The position numbers were made by a program, and so were the translations under genes. Shown piece after piece: positions 39,450 through 42,334 of a DNA stretch of 42,334 bases. The stretch is from contig JAIOYV010000060.1 of the NCBI GenBank assembly GCA_021740905.1, forward strand, positions 1 to 42,334, in the 5' to 3' direction. The number at the start of each line of letters is the position of its first letter. Within the stretch, counting starts at the first letter, position 1. Source of the DNA: Bacteroidales bacterium. Its GTDB lineage: Bacteria; Bacteroidota; Bacteroidia; Bacteroidales; M50B96. The notes under the pieces are model-generated. The model was given only the letters and a program-made list of their open reading frames with translations. It was not told where the DNA came from and made no database searches.

Positions 39450-40187
39450 TTAAAACCAAATAATTAAACCCGAATCAAAAGCTAAGGTCAAAGGACCTTG
39501 GTTTACCACATTAATATTGTAAGTTGCACCTAATCCGAAATTAAAACCAAGTCCAGCTTTTTTTCCACATGTCCAATCTCCACCGACCAATATAGACGGA
39601 CCGTACAATATCTGATGATAAGAACCATCGCCAAAATGACTATACTTATTCGAATCATAGACTTCCCAACCAGTAAACCCAAATTGTGTATTGAAATATA
39701 AATGTTTCTCGAAAAAAAGTTTTATACCTGCCGATGCAAGCATTGGAGCTTCCGGAAAATAGCCAACACCAAAATGAAAACCGTATCCCAGCTCTCTACC
39801 TCTTTTCCATTGGATCCTGCAACCAAAGCCTCCATAGCTATTTCCGTATCCTGGGCCAATCATAAATTCATTTTTCTTATTATCATCCTCTTCATCGGCT
39901 CTATCAACAATATATTGCTCGGATACTTGGGTTGAATTCTTGCCCTTGATTGGGGTAATAAGCTCTCGTTTCCCACTTTCATAGATGATCATAAAGACTT
40001 CCGAAGCATTTATGTGTTTTGTAGGTCCATCCTGAAAATCAAATTCTTTATATTTGATTGTTTCAAAAGTAATTTCAATGATTTTGGATTTTATCTCATC
40101 CCCGTTTTGTTTGTAAATGACATCTTGTGCGAATAGATAATTACCCACAATTGTAAAAAATACTACTACTAGAATTCCTCTCATCAT
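39450..40187 (-). CDS. Secreted beta-barrel-like protein with the shared N-terminal module
   Basis: The 245-residue product has a signal peptide (about 1-20) and the same module as its neighbour ('DVIYKQNGDEIKSKIIEITF', 'KYKEFDFQDGP'). The C-terminal half (about 105-245) alternates aromatic and polar residues ('GPGYGNSYGGFGCRIQWKRG', 'YGFHFGVGYFPEAPMLASAG', 'FNFGLGATYNINVVNQ') and ends in an aromatic 'LIIWF', as in small outer-membrane beta-barrels. It is probably in the outer membrane. A -7 box TATTTTTG lies at 40246-40239. It starts a run with 38630 and 37947. Confidence 0.72.
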   Translation of the reverse strand: MMRGILVVVFFTIVGNYLFAQDVIYKQNGDEIKSKIIEITFETIKYKEFDFQDGPTKHINASEVFMIIYESGKRELITPIKGKNSTQVSEQYIVDRADEEDDNKKNEFMIGPGYGNSYGGFGCRIQWKRGRELGYGFHFGVGYFPEAPMLASAGIKLFFEKHLYFNTQFGFTGWEVYDSNKYSHFGDGSYHQILYGPSILVGGDWTCGKKAGLGFNFGLGATYNINVVNQGPLTLAFDSGLIIWF

Positions 40188-40238
40188 TTAAGGGTATAAA
40201 GTTTATAATGTGTCTTGAACGTGTTGATTTTTCACTTT

Positions 40239-40246
40239 CAAAAATA
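40239..40246 (-). promoter_or_regulatory. -7 box for the shared-module genes
   Basis: The minus strand reads TATTTTTG, a full match to TAnnTTTG, 52 nt upstream of the ATG at 40187. Confidence 0.4.
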
Positions 40247-40349
40247 GCAAATCTTTTTAAAGATTACTGAAAGCAAAGCTTTTCTCTCAATCACTATTAA
40301 CCATTTCTACTCCTTCCCGTATGAATCCCTGAATAAAGCAAAAGCGAAA

Positions 40350-42212
40350 ATGAGAATTACGAAGAACCATAAATTGAGGGTACAGTTCACCATCTTCCTA
40401 TTGAGCCTTCTTACTATACTGTTTGTTTTTTTGGGGCTGTTTATTTTTGAGTACGCCCAACATAGCATATTTACCCGCAATAGCTTGCGAATGCAAGGGC
40501 AGTTGAGCGATTTTGTCGATATGTTCGATATACAAAATACGCTAAAGGTAAAAAAAGTGAAAGAGGACATGAAATTTGCCCATCATGTATTTTACGAAAC
40601 CTACAAAGAGGAAATAAAGGAAAATCCAAATCAGAAGATTGCATTTAAGGCGGTAAACCAATTGAGCCATGATACTATTGATGTGCGCGTTCCAATGTGG
40701 TCGAAAGGCCCGGAACAGTTGCAATACAACAAAAAAATTGTAGATAAAATACAGTCGCTTGGTTCCGAAACTACCACTATTTTTCAGAAAATAGAATATG
40801 GTTATCTCAGGATAGCGACCAATGTGAAGAATATAGATGGAAGCCGTGCTGTAGGTACATTTATTCCTAATGGTTCGCCTGTTATTCAGGCTGTTGAGCG
40901 TGGTGAGACGTACCACGGAAGGGCTTATGTGGTGAATGATTGGTATATTACAGCTTATGAGCCTATTATGATTGATGGGAAAATCAAAGGCATGTTGTAT
41001 GTGGGCGAAAAGGAAAAAGACCTTAGCCTGATTAAAGAAAAATTCCACAACAAAAAAATCCTCGAAACAGGGCATCCTTTTATTGTTTCCGACAATGAGG
41101 ACTACAAAGGTTTAATGGTTGTGGATGCGTATGCTGAAGGAGAAAACTGGTTCGAAACCACCGACCTGAAAAAGCGCACTTATTTCGACAATTTGATCAA
41201 TGCCTACAAAGGCAAACAAACCCTAATGGATGTGCAAATGGCAGAAAGCAGCGAGGTTTATTCTTTCGAAACCCCCTCGCCCATGTCGGACAAAAGGCTG
41301 ATTGTATTTTTTCAATATTACGATGTCTATGAATATTTTATTGGTGTAGTAATTCCGAAGGACGATTTTATTAGCACCCCATTGAGGAATCTGTTTCTGA
41401 TTATCCTTTCGGTGATTGTGGCTTTTCTGCTTATATCGATATTCTTTGTAAACCGTTTTATAAGATCGATAACGCGGCCATTGATTGATTCTGTCGAGTC
41501 GGTGAAGCAAATGACAAAAGGTGAATTGCCGGAACCTTTACCTGTAATAGGGCGCGATGAAATAGCCGAAATGGGAAATTCACTGAATACTTTGGCAACC
41601 ATCTTTAACAAGAGTGCCTCCTTTGCACGCGATGTGGGCCAGGGTAAATTCGATGAGGACTACCAGGTGCTGGGCCAAAACGATGTGCTTGGCAATGCCT
41701 TGGTGCTGATGCGCTCGAACCTGAAAGAGTTATCGGGGCAGCAGGAAAGGGTGAATTGGTTGCAAACGTCAACCAATAAGGTTAACTTGTTTTTGCGCGA
41801 AGAAAAAGAATTAGGTACCCTGTCGAACGAATTGCTATCGTTGCTGGCCGAAATCCTCGATTTTCAGGTGGCAGCCCTTTATTTCAACTCCGATGAAAAA
41901 TATAAGCTTATTGGTTCGTACGCCTTTAATGTGCGGAAAACCAATGCCAACGAGTTTGACCTTGGCGAAGGCCTGGTAGGACAGGCTGCCTTGGAGCACA
42001 AAACCATCCTGTTTAAAAATGCCCCAAAAGAATTTATTTTTATCCAGTCGGGAATGGGCGAAATTGAATCGGCCAATGTGGTGGTGGTGCCACTTATTTA
42101 TCAGGAAAAAGTGGTGGCCGTACTGGAAATTGGCAGCTGCCATGATCTGAAAGATGAAATGCTGGAACTTTTAGAAAAGGTTTCCGAATCGATAGCCATC
42201 AGCTATTCCTAA
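40350..42212 (+). CDS. Cache-HAMP-GAF membrane receptor without output domain
   Basis: The 620-residue protein has a membrane span at about 12-35 ('FTIFLLSLLTILFVFLGLFI'). A large periplasmic Cache3/Cache2-type sensor (about 60-335: 'GTFIPNGSPVIQAVERGETY', 'AYEPIMIDGKIKGMLYVGEK', 'ETGHPFIVSDNED') follows, then a second span (about 345-370). Next are a HAMP linker (about 370-425, 'FIRSITRPLIDSVESVKQMT', 'GRDEIAEMGNSLN') with a second HAMP-like stretch, and a cytoplasmic GAF domain (about 475-618, 'DFQVAALYFNSDEKYKLIGS', 'EGLVGQAALEHKTI'). In relatives a PAS or histidine kinase domain follows; here a stop comes directly after GAF, and the frames beyond are closed. It may pass signals to a separate kinase or be truncated. 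Confidence 0.85.
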   Translation: MRITKNHKLRVQFTIFLLSLLTILFVFLGLFIFEYAQHSIFTRNSLRMQGQLSDFVDMFDIQNTLKVKKVKEDMKFAHHVFYETYKEEIKENPNQKIAFKAVNQLSHDTIDVRVPMWSKGPEQLQYNKKIVDKIQSLGSETTTIFQKIEYGYLRIATNVKNIDGSRAVGTFIPNGSPVIQAVERGETYHGRAYVVNDWYITAYEPIMIDGKIKGMLYVGEKEKDLSLIKEKFHNKKILETGHPFIVSDNEDYKGLMVVDAYAEGENWFETTDLKKRTYFDNLINAYKGKQTLMDVQMAESSEVYSFETPSPMSDKRLIVFFQYYDVYEYFIGVVIPKDDFISTPLRNLFLIILSVIVAFLLISIFFVNRFIRSITRPLIDSVESVKQMTKGELPEPLPVIGRDEIAEMGNSLNTLATIFNKSASFARDVGQGKFDEDYQVLGQNDVLGNALVLMRSNLKELSGQQERVNWLQTSTNKVNLFLREEKELGTLSNELLSLLAEILDFQVAALYFNSDEKYKLIGSYAFNVRKTNANEFDLGEGLVGQAALEHKTILFKNAPKEFIFIQSGMGEIESANVVVVPLIYQEKVVAVLEIGSCHDLKDEMLELLEKVSESIAISYS

Positions 42213-42334
42213 TCTGAGTAATATTAGAAACCCATTTGGGATAAGCGCATAAATTCCCTATTCAGTGGCTTACGCTACTGTCAAGATTCGTTTATGTTTG
42301 GTTTACATGTTGCCTCCTTTTTGGTTTATTTGGT

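Overview
The window is chromosomal DNA of a Bacteroidota bacterium, probably of the Bacteroidia/Marinilabiliales type; genus and species cannot be told. The evidence is consistent: secreted proteins end in type IX secretion (T9SS) C-terminal sorting domains, lipoproteins have Bacteroidota-style lipoboxes, several genes have a -7 box of the form TAnnTTTG (the tRNA-Lys gene also has a TTTG -33 box), Shine-Dalgarno sites are lacking, and there is a flexirubin-type tyrosine ammonia-lyase. Most of the window is ordinary core and accessory chromosome. There is no prophage, plasmid, CRISPR array or rRNA operon.

Layout. 1-700: the edge of a probable IS3-type element, then a four-helix-bundle (23S rRNA intervening-sequence type) gene between inverted TTTCGGG/CCCGAAA heptamer arrays. 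684-7194: yaaA, a lipoprotein, a repeat-filled gap with an unlisted 58-residue gene, an ECF sigma/anti-sigma pair and a PD40-OmpA envelope protein. 7487-8654: a HAD-type protein, a hotdog thioesterase and tRNA-Lys(UUU) with promoter and terminator. 8839-12361: a short His/Cys-rich protein coupled to an HtrA-like protease without a signal peptide, a secreted CxxCH 'choice-of-anchor V' protein and a small membrane protein. 12543-16614: a ROK sugar kinase fused to a mannose-6-phosphate isomerase, followed 4 nt later by a sugar-porter MFS gene. 16943-22120: a T9SS cargo protein, a MarR/CDGSH/pirin redox operon, a membrane metallophosphoesterase and a holin-like protein. 22321-25647: two tandem butyrate kinases, one of which has lost its nucleotide-binding signatures, followed by rsgA. 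25787-33861: an RCC1 T9SS protein, an M3 metallopeptidase lipoprotein, a coiled-coil protein, a Tat/T9SS intradiol dioxygenase coupled to an anchor-J protein, a YkgJ Cys-cluster protein and a secreted EEP-family hydrolase. 33982-37671: a tyrosine ammonia-lyase, FabG and FabF trio of flexirubin/aryl-polyene type. 37947-42212: secreted proteins of unknown function, two of them sharing an N-terminal module, and a Cache-HAMP-GAF receptor with no visible output domain.

Themes. The hexose module (transporter plus kinase-isomerase fusion) should deliver fructose-6-phosphate directly. The butyrate kinases point to butyrate or branched-chain acyl-phosphate fermentation. The pigment trio makes coumarate and begins polyene elongation. 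The redox trio resembles an oxidant-responsive unit. The least explained feature lies between the genes: at least six families of short 'word' repeats, often starting at or within a few bases of a stop codon.
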